Origin: an uncultured Ilumatobacter sp.
GTDB taxonomy: Bacteria > Actinomycetota > Acidimicrobiia > Acidimicrobiales > Ilumatobacteraceae
Assembly (NCBI GenBank): GCA_938049325.1
Contig: CALICC010000369.1
Location: 1-22,587 of the forward strand
Length of the DNA stretch: 22,587 bases
Direction of reading: 5' to 3'
The notes beneath the pieces were generated by a model. That model saw only the letters and a list, made by a program, of their open reading frames with translations, made no database searches and had not been told where the DNA came from. A program made the position numbers and the translations under genes. Shown piece by piece: positions 1 through 8,436 of this stretch (its first letter is position 1; the number at the start of each line of letters is the position of its first letter).

Positions 1-644
1 CCGTTGCTCACCGACTCGACCCAGTAGTCCTCGATCGTGTCCTCGAAGTCGTCAGTGCCGTCGGGATTGTCTTCGGTGACGTTGGCGGCAAGCCACTGGA
101 AATCAGCTCCCGCGTACGGCTCAGCCGGGAAGTAGCAATCGTCGGCGTCGTCGGTTCCGACGGGCGCCCCATCGCCATCGAGGTCGAAACAGCCACCACG
201 TTGCATGCGGATCAACTCGTCGACGCCTTCGTCGAACTCGTGGTTCCCGACGCCTGACACGTCGAGACCCATCTCGTTGAGGGACTCGACTGACGGCTCG
301 TCGTGGAACAGACCCGAGAAGAACGGGGACCCGCCGATGAGGTCGCCGGCGGCGACGGTCAACGATGAATCAGCAGTTGTCGCGTCACGCAGCTCGGTGA
401 GCTTGGCGGAGAGGTACTCGCCGCCACCTTTGTCGCGACCGAACGTCGCCGTGTCGCTCTCCACATGGCCGTGGTAGTCGTTGAAGGCGAGAATCTGGAC
501 GACGGTTGGCGCAGGTGGCGCCCCCGCCGACGCAATGGGCACGTTGACGGCGGCCGAGCTCGCAGCGAGGGCACCCGTGCAGGCGACCCCCGCGAACACT
601 GCTCGGCGCGTCGCACGCGAGTGGACAGGAGCGGATCGTGACAT
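1..644 (-). CDS. 5'-nucleotidase / metallophosphatase, secreted (C-terminus cut by window edge)
   Basis: Amino-terminal 214 codons of a bifunctional metallophosphatase/5'-nucleotidase (UshA/NucA type), which hydrolyses nucleotides or related phosphate esters outside the membrane. The start is the ATG at 644-642, preceded by a clear GGAGG. Residues 1-40 form a signal peptide with a twin-arginine (TRRAVF, residues 12-17) before a hydrophobic stretch, so Tat export is possible but not certain. The metal-binding motifs NDYHGH (residues 55-60) and GNHEFD (about 129-134) are intact, with AAGDLIGGSP between them. The nucleotidase C-terminal domain lies outside the window. It is divergent from a longer paralogue at 969, whose ribosome-binding site and start are the same 16 bases. 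Family assignment is firm; substrate is unknown. Confidence 0.93.
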   Translation of the reverse strand, partial: MSRSAPVHSRATRRAVFAGVACTGALAASSAAVNVPIASAGAPPAPTVVQILAFNDYHGHVESDTATFGRDKGGGEYLSAKLTELRDATTADSSLTVAAGDLIGGSPFFSGLFHDEPSVESLNEMGLDVSGVGNHEFDEGVDELIRMQRGGCFDLDGDGAPVGTDDADDCYFPAEPYAGADFQWLAANVTEDNPDGTDDFEDTIEDYWVESVSN

Positions 645-968
645 GATTTCCTCCGGCGGTTTTCGAGCGGCGGTGTGGCCTCCCGACGACGTCGGTCTAG
701 CAGACCAACCCAGCGCGATGTTCCGCGGGTCGGCACACTTCTTCTGCTGTTCTTGTGCGACTCGCCGCGCACACTCCCGACTCCTTCAGGACTCCGCGCG
801 GTTACTGCGACACGGTGCGTGGACAATCGCCGCGCAGGTTCACACCGGCCGGCGCGTCGCGTTTTCGGCGCGGCCGAAATTCTCGTAGTGTCGAGTGCAG
901 TCGCCGCCAGATGCCCGCATGTCTGGCGCTCGGCCACATTCGATGCGCGGGACGATCCGGAGGAAATC
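645..968. promoter_or_regulatory. Divergent control region between two 5'-nucleotidase genes
   Basis: This 324-bp stretch has no convincing gene. Two adjacent perfect small inverted repeats lie at 683-695 (CCGAC-GAC-GTCGG) and 694-706 (GGTCT-AGC-AGACC), just upstream of the minus gene; they could be operators or leader hairpins. A possible plus -10, TAGTGT at 886-891, lies inside a CTCG/CGAG inverted repeat with a poor -35 (TTTCGG, 863-868). A single GTTCACA at 838-844 resembles one half of an actinobacterial PHO box, but no second repeat follows. Both genes start from the same 16-nt segment, CCGGAGGAAATCATGT (641-656 on minus, 957-972 on plus). Confidence 0.4.
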
Positions 969-3161
969 ATGTTGAAGCGAGCTCTTGCGTGGGGGTGTGC
1001 AGCTGTTATGGCGATCGGCACAGCTGCCATCGCCGAATCACCGGTGAGCGCCGAAAGCCCGAGACGCGGGAGCCTGCCGCGCATCTCGGTATCCGATGCC
1101 ACGGCCAACGAGGCCGACGGCGTCCTGTCGTTCGAAGTGTCACTCGACAAGACCAGCGACTACGACGTCAGTGCTGTGTACGTGACCCGGAACGGGTCGG
1201 CAAAGCGCTGGCGGGACTACGTGTGGACCGTTGCCGTCGCCACGATTCCGGCTGGCGAGACCACGACGACGATCGACGTCGACATCATCGACGACGATCG
1301 CGAAGAAGCCACCGAGACCATGAAGCTGCGCTTCAAGTACGCATTCGGCGCGCGCCGTGGTGACCGTCTCGGCACGGGCACCATCACCGACAACGACGGA
1401 CCGCTCAACGTCAACTTGATCCACATCAACGACCACCACTCACACCTGGGTGAAGAAGACGGCGACCTCGATCTCGGCACCAGCGTGGGCGAGTTCGAGC
1501 ACACGCTTGGTGGCTTCCCCCGAGTGGTGACCAAGATCAACGAGCTCGATGCAGCGCTCGAGAACTCCGTGAAGATCCATGCCGGCGACGCGATCACCGG
1601 CACGCTCTTCTACAGCTTGTTCAGCGGCGAGGCCGATGCTGCGCTGATGAACCAGGTGTGCTTCGACATGTTCGCGCTCGGCAACCACGAGTTCGACGAT
1701 GGCGACGCCGCCCTCGCTGGCTTCATCGGGGAGCTCAACAGCGACCCGAGCGTCTGTGAGACTCCCGTCATCGCGGCCAACGTCGTTCCCGAAGTCGGGA
1801 CACCACTGCAACCGACCGCCGATGCGAGCCTGATCCAGCCGTACGTCATCAAGGAGTTCGATGGCCAGAAGGTTGCCTTCGTCGGTATCGACATCGCCCA
1901 GAAGACGCAGGTGTCGTCGTCACCACTCGAGACGACCCAGTTCCTCGACGAGGTCGAAACCGCCCAGGCGAGCGTCGATGAACTCGCCGCGATGGGCATC
2001 GACAATGTCGTGCTCGTCACGCACTACCAGTACGAGAACGACCTCGCGCTGGCGAGCCAAGTGACCGGCATCGACGCGATCGTCGGCGGCGACAGCCACA
2101 GTCTGCTCGGCGACTACGGTCCGCTCGGTCTCAACACCTCGGGTGACTACCCGACGATCACCACCAACGCCGACGGCGACACCGTGTGTGTCGTGCAGGC
2201 GTGGCAGTACAGCTACCTGGTCGGCGAGCTCAACTTGACCTTCGACGACGGCAAGATCACCGAGTGCGGTGGCAATCCACACCTGCTCGTCGACGAGCCG
2301 TTCGTGATCGAGGTCGACGACGAAGATGTCGTGCTCGAAGGCGACCAGCGCCAGGAAGTCCTCGACGCAATCGAGGCCAGCCCCATCGTGGATCTGGTGA
2401 GTCCTGACGCAGCGACGTCAGCACTGCTCGAGACGTTCTCCGAGCAAGTCGACGTGTTGGCCGGTCAGGTCATCGGCTCGGCGACCGAGGACCTGTGCCT
2501 CGAGCGCATTCCGGGCCAAGGCCGCTCGTCCATCTGTGCCATCGACGAAGTGTCGGCAAGCGGCGCAGTGTCGAACGTGAACGGCGGGTTCATCCAGCAG
2601 ATCGTCACCGACGCATTCGCCTCCCGGGCATTCCGCGCCGACTTCGCGCTGCAGAACGCCGGCGGCGTCCGCGAAGACATCGCGGCCGGCGACGTCACGA
2701 TCGCTGACGCATTCAACCTGTTGCCATTCTCCAACACGTTGGTCGAGCTCGAGCTGAGCGGCGCCGAGGTGGCGCTCGTTCTCGAGCAGGCCGTCTCCAA
2801 CTTCATCGAAGAGGGTGGCTCGACCGGTTCGTATCCGTACGCATCCGGTCTGCGCTGGGACGTCGACCTGACGCAGCCGAACGGCAGTCGCTTCTCGAAT
2901 CTGGAGGTGAAGCAGGACGATGGCACCTGGAGCGCACTCGACCCGGCGGCGACCTACGTCGTGGCGACGAACAGCTTCATCGCCAGCGGACGTGACGGCT
3001 ACCTCGCCTTCGGCGTGGCATTCGACGAAGGTCGTGTGGTCGACACGTTCATCGACTACGCGCAAGGCTTCATCGACTACCTCGAGCAGGACGCCGGTGG
3101 GGTGCTGACCGTGCCCGATCCGTCGGACTTCTCGACGCAGAGCATCATCCAGGCACCATGA
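969..3161 (+). CDS. Secreted Calx-beta domain 5'-nucleotidase / metallophosphatase
   Basis: A 730-residue exported enzyme of the 5'-nucleotidase family. The ATG at 969 is chosen because GGAGG sits 5 nt upstream and a signal peptide follows directly (residues 1-28, cleavage likely after PVSA). Longer upstream frames have no signal. A Calx-beta repeat occupies about residues 39-143, ending in the typical TITDND, a calcium-binding/adhesion fold not present in ordinary UshA. The metallophosphatase domain follows, with NDHHSHL near 153, GNHEFD at 238-243 and GGDSHS near 375. The nucleotidase C-terminal domain has QNAGGVRED near 561 and NSFIASGRDGY near 668, the usual substrate-binding segments. 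No LPXTG anchor is seen at the C-terminus. Likely salvages phosphate or nucleosides from extracellular nucleotides. Substrate is inferred. Confidence 0.95.
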   Translation: MLKRALAWGCAAVMAIGTAAIAESPVSAESPRRGSLPRISVSDATANEADGVLSFEVSLDKTSDYDVSAVYVTRNGSAKRWRDYVWTVAVATIPAGETTTTIDVDIIDDDREEATETMKLRFKYAFGARRGDRLGTGTITDNDGPLNVNLIHINDHHSHLGEEDGDLDLGTSVGEFEHTLGGFPRVVTKINELDAALENSVKIHAGDAITGTLFYSLFSGEADAALMNQVCFDMFALGNHEFDDGDAALAGFIGELNSDPSVCETPVIAANVVPEVGTPLQPTADASLIQPYVIKEFDGQKVAFVGIDIAQKTQVSSSPLETTQFLDEVETAQASVDELAAMGIDNVVLVTHYQYENDLALASQVTGIDAIVGGDSHSLLGDYGPLGLNTSGDYPTITTNADGDTVCVVQAWQYSYLVGELNLTFDDGKITECGGNPHLLVDEPFVIEVDDEDVVLEGDQRQEVLDAIEASPIVDLVSPDAATSALLETFSEQVDVLAGQVIGSATEDLCLERIPGQGRSSICAIDEVSASGAVSNVNGGFIQQIVTDAFASRAFRADFALQNAGGVREDIAAGDVTIADAFNLLPFSNTLVELELSGAEVALVLEQAVSNFIEEGGSTGSYPYASGLRWDVDLTQPNGSRFSNLEVKQDDGTWSALDPAATYVVATNSFIASGRDGYLAFGVAFDEGRVVDTFIDYAQGFIDYLEQDAGGVLTVPDPSDFSTQSIIQAP

Positions 3162-3216
3162 CTCGTCGTCGCCCGCTCGATCGCTGATCGAACGGAGCGC
3201 TCGACCTGACAGGAGA

Positions 3217-3252
3217 CGATGGCCACTCGGTGTGATCACCGGGTGGCCATCG
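3217..3252 (+). terminator. 16-bp stem hairpin after the nucleotidase gene
   Basis: Arms 3217-3232 and 3237-3252 pair over 16 positions with one G-U wobble (T3227/G3242) around a TGAT loop. It begins 55 nt after the stop codon. No run of T follows on either strand, as is usual for high-GC actinobacterial terminators. It probably ends the nucleotidase transcript before the polysaccharide locus. Confidence 0.7.
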
Positions 3253-3319
3253 CCGCGTCTGGGCGTGGGATGGTGACCTGCGACCACGGGAATGAGCTGA
3301 GCTCAGCGCCGTGCTGCGA

Positions 3320-3337
3320 TACCCTTCGCGTGTCATG
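3320..3337 (+). promoter_or_regulatory. Putative leaderless promoter of the priming transferase
   Basis: TACCCT (3320-3325) lies 9 nt before the ATG at 3335, and no Shine-Dalgarno precedes it. This matches the -10/start arrangement seen at several other genes in the window and decides for ATG 3335 over the upstream GTG at 3311, which would overlap the -10. No clear -35 was found. Confidence 0.5.
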
Positions 3338-4741
3338 GCCGCCCTGCAACGCGTCCCGGCTCAGACATCGGCTCGGCCATTCCCGAAGCCCGTCGAGCGA
3401 GTGGTCTCACTCTTTTCACGCCCGCTCAGCTGGCTGTGGGCACGCGGGTTTCGGATGCTCGGTGCGCTCGACGCGCTCGCACTCTTTGGCTTGATGGTCG
3501 CCATCAGCTTCGTGCGCTTCGGGTTCTCGTTCGATTGGAACACCTACCCGCTCTCGCACTACTTCGTCGGGTTCAGCATCGCAACGGCGATCCACGTCAC
3601 GGTCAACTACTTCGCAGGCTTGTACGAACGCGAACCGCGGCTCGGTCGTCGATCGTGGCTTCCCAAAGCGATCCTCGCAACTGCAGTCGGCGTCGCAGTC
3701 CAAGGGCTCGCGTTCGTGCTGCTCGATCGGTTCCTGATGCCCCGACTCAACCTCGCCGCGTTTCTCGCCCTTGCGTCATTCGTGCTGCTCTTCAACCGCG
3801 ACGTCGCACGTCGCCTCACCGTGCGTCGAGTCGGCCCCTCGCGTGTCGTGCTGGTGGGCGACCTCGACACCATGGACCGGACCGCAGCCCACCTCGCCGC
3901 CAGCGACCGGGACGCGCTCGTTGCCGGACGCGTCCAGGAACCGCACCTCCTCGCTGAGGAGGTCATCGCAACCGGCGCCACCGACGTACTGCTCCTCGAC
4001 GTCACGGCGTTCGGTTCGGTCTATCCCGAACCGCTGAACTCACTCGAATTGGCTGGCGTCGGCTTCTTGCAGCGGGTCAGCGCCCGAGAGACGCTCCTCG
4101 GTCTTCGGTCGGTGCGCGAGATCGGTGGGATGCCATTCGTGTCGCTGCGTTCGCACACCGTCCCGACACACAACGTCAAACTGAAGCGCATCTTCGATGT
4201 CCTGGTCACCGTCGCCTTCGCCCCGCTGTGGCTCCCGATGATCGCTCTGCTCGCGCTCTACGTTCGCATCACGGCCGGTGCCCCCGTGCTGTTCCGCCAA
4301 GAGCGGGTGGGTCGAGACGGCGCGACGTTCCAGTGCGTCAAGTTCCGCACGATGATCGTCGAAGCCGAAGAAGACGGTCGAGCCCGCCTCGCAACCCTCG
4401 ACGACGACCGCATCATCCGCCCACTGAAGTGGATGCGCGAGATGCGTGCTGATGAACTCCCTCAGCTGTGGAACGTGTTGCGGGGCGAGATGTCACTCGT
4501 GGGCCCGCGGCCCGAACGCCCCGAGCTCGTTGCAGAAATCAAGCGACGGGTGCCCGGATACGTGCGACGCAACGAGCTTCCACCAGGGCTCACCGGCCTC
4601 GCCCAGGTGCAGGGTCGCTACGGCACCGACGCCGAATTCAAGCTCGGCTACGACATTCAATACCTCGTCAACTGGTCGCTGATCACCGACATCCAGCTCT
4701 TGCTCCGCACCGTGTGGGTCGTGCTCTCGCGTCGTGTCTGA
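3335..4741 (+). CDS. Polyprenyl-phosphate sugar-1-phosphate transferase (WcaJ/CpsE-type priming enzyme)
   Basis: A 468-residue polyprenyl glycosylphosphotransferase that starts a surface polysaccharide by moving a sugar-1-phosphate from a UDP-sugar to undecaprenyl (or decaprenyl) phosphate at the inner membrane. The N-terminal half has about four hydrophobic segments, then a Rossmann-like stretch (RVVLVGDLD). The catalytic domain begins with KRIFDVL (residues 284-290) and a long membrane helix. It continues with FRQERVGRDG, KFRTM, DELPQLWNVLRGEMSLVGPRPE (cut here as DELPQLWNV from residue 373, then GEMSLVGPRPE) and PGLTGLAQV near the end. These are all hallmark motifs, and length is normal for the family. 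It heads the locus and overlaps the next gene by 8 nt. Which sugar it primes cannot be read from sequence. Confidence 0.95.
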   Translation: MAALQRVPAQTSARPFPKPVERVVSLFSRPLSWLWARGFRMLGALDALALFGLMVAISFVRFGFSFDWNTYPLSHYFVGFSIATAIHVTVNYFAGLYEREPRLGRRSWLPKAILATAVGVAVQGLAFVLLDRFLMPRLNLAAFLALASFVLLFNRDVARRLTVRRVGPSRVVLVGDLDTMDRTAAHLAASDRDALVAGRVQEPHLLAEEVIATGATDVLLLDVTAFGSVYPEPLNSLELAGVGFLQRVSARETLLGLRSVREIGGMPFVSLRSHTVPTHNVKLKRIFDVLVTVAFAPLWLPMIALLALYVRITAGAPVLFRQERVGRDGATFQCVKFRTMIVEAEEDGRARLATLDDDRIIRPLKWMREMRADELPQLWNVLRGEMSLVGPRPERPELVAEIKRRVPGYVRRNELPPGLTGLAQVQGRYGTDAEFKLGYDIQYLVNWSLITDIQLLLRTVWVVLSRRV

Positions 4742-5729
4742 CACCGCTTCGGCAATGACAGCGAGGTCGTGGCGCGACCTACCCGGATGGCCAGACGTCG
4801 ACGTGGTCATGCCGATTCTCAACGAGGCCGAACACCTCGAGGCTGCCGTGGCCTCGGTGCGCGCTCAGGCCTATCCCGGCCGCCTGCACATCATTCTCAG
4901 CGTCGGGCCGAGTATCGATGGCACCGAGGAGGTGGCGTCGCGCCAGGCCGAATCCACCGACGACGTGACCGTGGTCGCCAACCCGACCGGAAAGACGCCG
5001 AGCGCGTTGAACCTCGCGATCCGAGCGGGTTCGGCACCGGTGGTCGTCCGCGTCGACGGACACAGCCAGCTCTCTGCCGGCTACGTCCGGCGCGCGGTTC
5101 AGATCTTGCGCGAGACCGGCGCCTCCAACGTCGGCGGCATCCAGCGGCCGGAGCCGACGACACCATTCGAACAGGTGGTTGCCGACGCAACGACCTCGAT
5201 GCTCGGAACCGGCGGAGCGTCGTACCGACTCGGTACCGAGGCACGCGCCGTCGACACCGTGTACCTCGGCGTGTTCGACCGCGCCGCGCTCGAAGCAGTC
5301 GGGCTGTACGACGAATCGCTGATCCGCAACCAGGACTACGAACTCAACATCCGACTCCGCAACGCCGGAGGGATCGTGTGGTTCGACCCGACACTCTCGG
5401 TCGGCTACACGCCCCGGTCGTCGTGGCCGCGGCTCGCCCGTCAGTACTACGAGTACGGGTGGTGGAAATCGGTCGTCATGCGCAAGCACCCGCGGTCGGT
5501 GCGCCTGCGTCAGGTGATTCCTCCAGTCGCGGTGTTCGGCGTCGGGGTCGGCACAGCTCTGGGCCTGCGATGGCGTCCAGCGTTCCTTGCGCCGGTCGCG
5601 TACCTGGCAGCGCTCGCCGCATCGGTGCGTGCAACAGCACGACCTGCGCCAACGGCTGCCGCGCTCGCAGTGATCCACACCACGTGGGCGGTGGGTCTAC
5701 TCCGCGGGTTCGTGGGCTCGGCCGACTGA
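4734..5729 (+). CDS. Family 2 glycosyltransferase, ExoA-like
   Basis: A 331-residue family 2 glycosyltransferase with a GT-A fold and a C-terminal membrane part, most like succinoglycan ExoA-type enzymes. VDVVMPILNEAEHLEAAV begins the nucleotide-sugar fold near residue 22. The DxD equivalent is D108-G-H110 (VRVDGHSQL). GGASYR and YLGVFDR follow, then the acceptor-side QDYE at 200-203. The last ~80 residues are hydrophobic, with two or three probable helices. The GTG at 4734 overlaps the stop of the priming transferase by 8 nt, suggesting coupled translation; the ATG at 4755 is an alternative start and neither has a good Shine-Dalgarno. It is presumably the second enzyme on the lipid-linked glycan. 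It converges on the minus-strand gene ending at 5738. Confidence 0.88.
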   Translation: MSDTASAMTARSWRDLPGWPDVDVVMPILNEAEHLEAAVASVRAQAYPGRLHIILSVGPSIDGTEEVASRQAESTDDVTVVANPTGKTPSALNLAIRAGSAPVVVRVDGHSQLSAGYVRRAVQILRETGASNVGGIQRPEPTTPFEQVVADATTSMLGTGGASYRLGTEARAVDTVYLGVFDRAALEAVGLYDESLIRNQDYELNIRLRNAGGIVWFDPTLSVGYTPRSSWPRLARQYYEYGWWKSVVMRKHPRSVRLRQVIPPVAVFGVGVGTALGLRWRPAFLAPVAYLAALAASVRATARPAPTAAALAVIHTTWAVGLLRGFVGSAD

Positions 5730-5737
5730 ACGCCCAT

Positions 5738-6628
5738 TCACGGGGTCGACCGCCACTCGTCGATCAGCGCAACAACGCCAGGGTCACCAACCGCCGAGTC
5801 GCGCACGAACAACACGTTGTACTGGAAGCGGGACTGGGCGTCTCTGGCCACGGGCCGAAGGCCTGCATCACGCATGGCCCGCACGACGTCGACGTCGAGC
5901 CAAACCTGGCCGTCCCAGTTGATCCGAGACTCGACTTCCACGAGCACCAGATCGCACGACGCCAGCACCGACTCCGCGCCACCGAATACTTGGTCCGTCG
6001 CACCCTCGACATCGACCCACATGGCACCGCGTTCGAACGGCCGGTCACCGAAGAACGAATCGAGCCGAACCGCGCTCACGGTGACGTAGTCGTAGCCCGG
6101 CGCATGACCCGGCCGATGAAGCAGCGACCCCTGGCCGTCGGGAATCGGAGTCCCGTCGGCGTGGCGACGAACCATGAAGGTGACCGCCTCGTCACGCGCC
6201 GCGAGCGCGAGGTGGCGGTACTCCACGTCGAGCTGATCGAAGCCACTCGAGAATCGGGCGAAGGTGTACGGGTTCGCCTCGAACGCGACGACCCGCTCGA
6301 TTCCGACCTCCTCGGCAGCCCGTCGGGATGCCGACGCCTCCTTCGCCCCCGCCTCGATGAACACGTCGGCGCGACGCACAGCGCACAGCGCGAAGAACAG
6401 GTTCACCAAGTCATCGACCGTCTGGCGACGCTCAGCCACGTTGGGCTGCTGCACCACCAACGCCAGATCGACGAACCGTCCAACGACGTGCGGCAATGGT
6501 CGCACATCTCTCCGACGAATCGCCCACAGCGCCGAGCGACGGATCGGTCTCATCGACAACGCCACCGCCGCGACACGGATGAGTCGCCGACGAACGCGCG
6601 CAGGAAGACTCGACTGATGTTGCGCCAT
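5738..6628 (-). CDS. FkbM-family methyltransferase with atypical motif I
   Basis: A 296-residue protein of the FkbM class (SAM-dependent O-methyltransferases, often acting on sugars of surface glycans or natural products). VFIEAGAKEA at residues 89-98 occupies the SAM-binding motif I. The usual last glycine of DxGANxG is alanine, and the asparagine is lysine, so binding may be altered. VVAFEANP (113-120), MWVDVEGA (about 205) and LVLVEVE follow as expected. The first ~60 residues are basic and hydrophobic without a clear signal. The ATG is 3 nt downstream of the preceding gene's stop, so the two are co-transcribed. It is the last gene of the minus operon that starts with the Stealth gene. Sugar target is unknown; family call fairly sure. 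Confidence 0.82.
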   Translation of the reverse strand: MAQHQSSLPARVRRRLIRVAAVALSMRPIRRSALWAIRRRDVRPLPHVVGRFVDLALVVQQPNVAERRQTVDDLVNLFFALCAVRRADVFIEAGAKEASASRRAAEEVGIERVVAFEANPYTFARFSSGFDQLDVEYRHLALAARDEAVTFMVRRHADGTPIPDGQGSLLHRPGHAPGYDYVTVSAVRLDSFFGDRPFERGAMWVDVEGATDQVFGGAESVLASCDLVLVEVESRINWDGQVWLDVDVVRAMRDAGLRPVARDAQSRFQYNVLFVRDSAVGDPGVVALIDEWRSTP

Positions 6629-6631
6629 CGA

Positions 6632-7561
6632 TCAGCCCGCCGACCGCTTCAACGAACGACGCGCCGTGGCCAGCACTTCGAGCGGACCGCCCCGACCCCA
6701 TGCTCGCTTGACCGCCGATGTCAACGGCACCCGGCTGTTCCTGTCGGGCGTGCACGCGGCGAGCTGCTCCGACCACGTCCGCCAGCGATCGGCGAAGTCG
6801 GGGGTCAGCTGCTCCGGCGCCAGCAACCAGTCACGCGTGCCACCGCTCGACGCGCTGATGCAATCGACCGGCTGAAAGCTCGGGACGTCGTTCAGCTCGT
6901 AGTACACGTAGCCAAGCTCGTCGACCACGGCGGCGATCTCGGCGGCGAAGTCTCGGCCCGCTCGACCGGGCAGCACCTCGACAACGATTCTCGGGCGGCA
7001 CTGGCGCAGTGTTTCGATCGCTCCTGAGAGCACGGCAGCTTCATGTGTCTCCACATCGATCTTGATGATGTCAGGCGGTGTCTGTCCGCCAGCAACCACA
7101 TCGTCGAGACGGCGCGTGACCACCGTGACGCTCTCCTGGGAGTCCCGGAAGCCCTCGGTGAGCGAGTGCGAGGCGTCCGAGATCGGCGACAGATGCAGTT
7201 CGGCCGATCCGGACACGCCAGAGAGCGCAATGCGTTCGACACGAACATCGAGGCCATTCGCACCAACGATCAGCTCGGCGACATCGGCCGTCGACGGAGC
7301 GGGCTCGAACGCGATCACCTCTGCCGGCTCGAACATCGACGCACACAACGCCGAGTACAGGGCGACGTTCGCGCCGATGTCGTAGAAGACGAAACCGGGG
7401 TTCGCCGCATCGAACAACGCCAGGAGGGTCGCAGCCGTCGACGGCTCATACGACGCCAGACCAGTTCTGCGCAGTTGGCGCTGGATCATCGTCGACGATG
7501 GATCGACGATGTCGAGCCGGTCGGCTCGGCCAGACGAAGGAAGGGGAATGCGGTACGTCAT
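6632..7561 (-). CDS. FkbM-family methyltransferase
   Basis: A 309-residue FkbM-type SAM-dependent methyltransferase. The start is the ATG at 7561, one nucleotide after the TGA of the upstream glycosyltransferase; the longer frame to 7777 runs into that gene and is rejected. Motif I is VFYDIGANVALYS (D61-I-G-A-N65), close to the canonical DIGANxG except that alanine follows V66. VIAFEPAP (about residue 83) binds the ribose, and IIKIDVETHEAAVL (about 185) is the second FkbM hallmark. LRQCRPRIVVEVLPG follows. It is the first of two tandem FkbM genes in the polysaccharide operon, so it probably methylates a sugar hydroxyl of the repeat unit or chain end, possibly acting as a length-stopping cap; that last role is inference. 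Confidence 0.9.
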   Translation of the reverse strand: MTYRIPLPSSGRADRLDIVDPSSTMIQRQLRRTGLASYEPSTAATLLALFDAANPGFVFYDIGANVALYSALCASMFEPAEVIAFEPAPSTADVAELIVGANGLDVRVERIALSGVSGSAELHLSPISDASHSLTEGFRDSQESVTVVTRRLDDVVAGGQTPPDIIKIDVETHEAAVLSGAIETLRQCRPRIVVEVLPGRAGRDFAAEIAAVVDELGYVYYELNDVPSFQPVDCISASSGGTRDWLLAPEQLTPDFADRWRTWSEQLAACTPDRNSRVPLTSAVKRAWGRGGPLEVLATARRSLKRSAG

Positions 7562-7562
7562 G

Positions 7563-8417
7563 TCAGCGATCGACGACCGTGTCGTCGGGAACGGGCGATG
7601 TGCGGGCGAGGAATGACTCCGTCGAAACGTTCCACGTGTTGCTCGCATGTCGAACCTGGGTGAAGTTGAACCGATCAGCGGAATACGTGGAGATCCCGCG
7701 ACGGTGACAACGGGCGAGGAAGGCACGATCCTCACCGATCGACACATCGTCGAACCGCTGATCGCCGACCCGGTCACGATCGATCACGAGGGTGCCGCCC
7801 GCCAGGGTTCCGGAGTATGAGAACTCGTGACCGGGGAACCGTACGACGAGTTGGTCTCGTTCGACCAAATGCGCGTAGTACGAGTGTTTTCCAACCACTC
7901 CCGCCCCTGCGTAGGAGTGCGCCCGAAGCGCATCGGGGATGAAGTTCGCACCGTAGAGGTCATCGTCGTCGAACTTCGCGACGAACCGCGCATCGGTGCG
8001 CTCCATCGCCCGATTGAGCGCACCGCCGAGCGACGTACCGCTCGGCGGGTGATCGACAGCCACGTGAGACATCGGAGCGAAGGCCCGCTCGACCACAGCG
8101 ATGTCGAACTCGTCGGAGTTCGCGACGAACACCACCTCGACTCGGCTGTGGCTCTGACGCTGGATGTTCGCGACCACCGCATCGAGGTACTCGGGCCGCA
8201 TCGAGACACACACGATGGCGACCCGCTCGTCGGGCACCGGGTGAGCGGCGCGGTATCGATCGTGGCCCGCAGTGGTGGCGGCGTTCCACTCCCCCGCGTT
8301 GCGCCGATCCGGGCGTCCGAGGCTCGCCAACGCCGAGGTTGCCGAACCTGTGCGGGTCACACGGCGTCGAATGTCGGCACCGACCCTCCAGGCGCGACCG
8401 CGAGCGGTTGCCAACAT
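7563..8417 (-). CDS. Family 2 glycosyltransferase
   Basis: A 284-residue glycosyltransferase-like protein of the GT2/GT-A fold. RVAIVCVSMRPEYLDAVV begins the fold at residue 65, FVAKFDDDDLYGANFI holds the metal-binding acidic cluster (D150-D153), and SIGEDRAFLARC at 226-237 supplies the acidic catalytic-base region. The first ~60 residues have no recognised domain. The start is uncertain: ATG 8417 is used, with GTGGAA about 8 nt upstream; GTG 8429 is in frame and possible. The upstream Stealth gene ends at 8437. An ATGA overlap there opens a different frame that stops after seven codons, so it is not the start. The stop is followed after one base by the next gene's ATG. Confidence 0.86.
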   Translation of the reverse strand: MLATARGRAWRVGADIRRRVTRTGSATSALASLGRPDRRNAGEWNAATTAGHDRYRAAHPVPDERVAIVCVSMRPEYLDAVVANIQRQSHSRVEVVFVANSDEFDIAVVERAFAPMSHVAVDHPPSGTSLGGALNRAMERTDARFVAKFDDDDLYGANFIPDALRAHSYAGAGVVGKHSYYAHLVERDQLVVRFPGHEFSYSGTLAGGTLVIDRDRVGDQRFDDVSIGEDRAFLARCHRRGISTYSADRFNFTQVRHASNTWNVSTESFLARTSPVPDDTVVDR

Positions 8418-8436
8418 CAACGATTCCACGGCAGCG

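Noticed and set aside
838..848. Half-site resembling an actinobacterial PHO box (GTTCACACCGG)
   Set aside because: PHO boxes need two or more 11-nt direct repeats. The following 11 nt do not match, so phosphate control is not supported.
2418..3287. A 289-codon open frame on minus
   Set aside because: It is antisense to the nucleotidase C-terminal domain and runs through the terminator hairpin.
4769..7027. A 752-codon open frame on plus
   Set aside because: It runs across an ExoA-like gene in another frame and two minus-strand FkbM genes, is extremely Arg-rich and has no family motif. It is an open shadow of GC-rich coding DNA.
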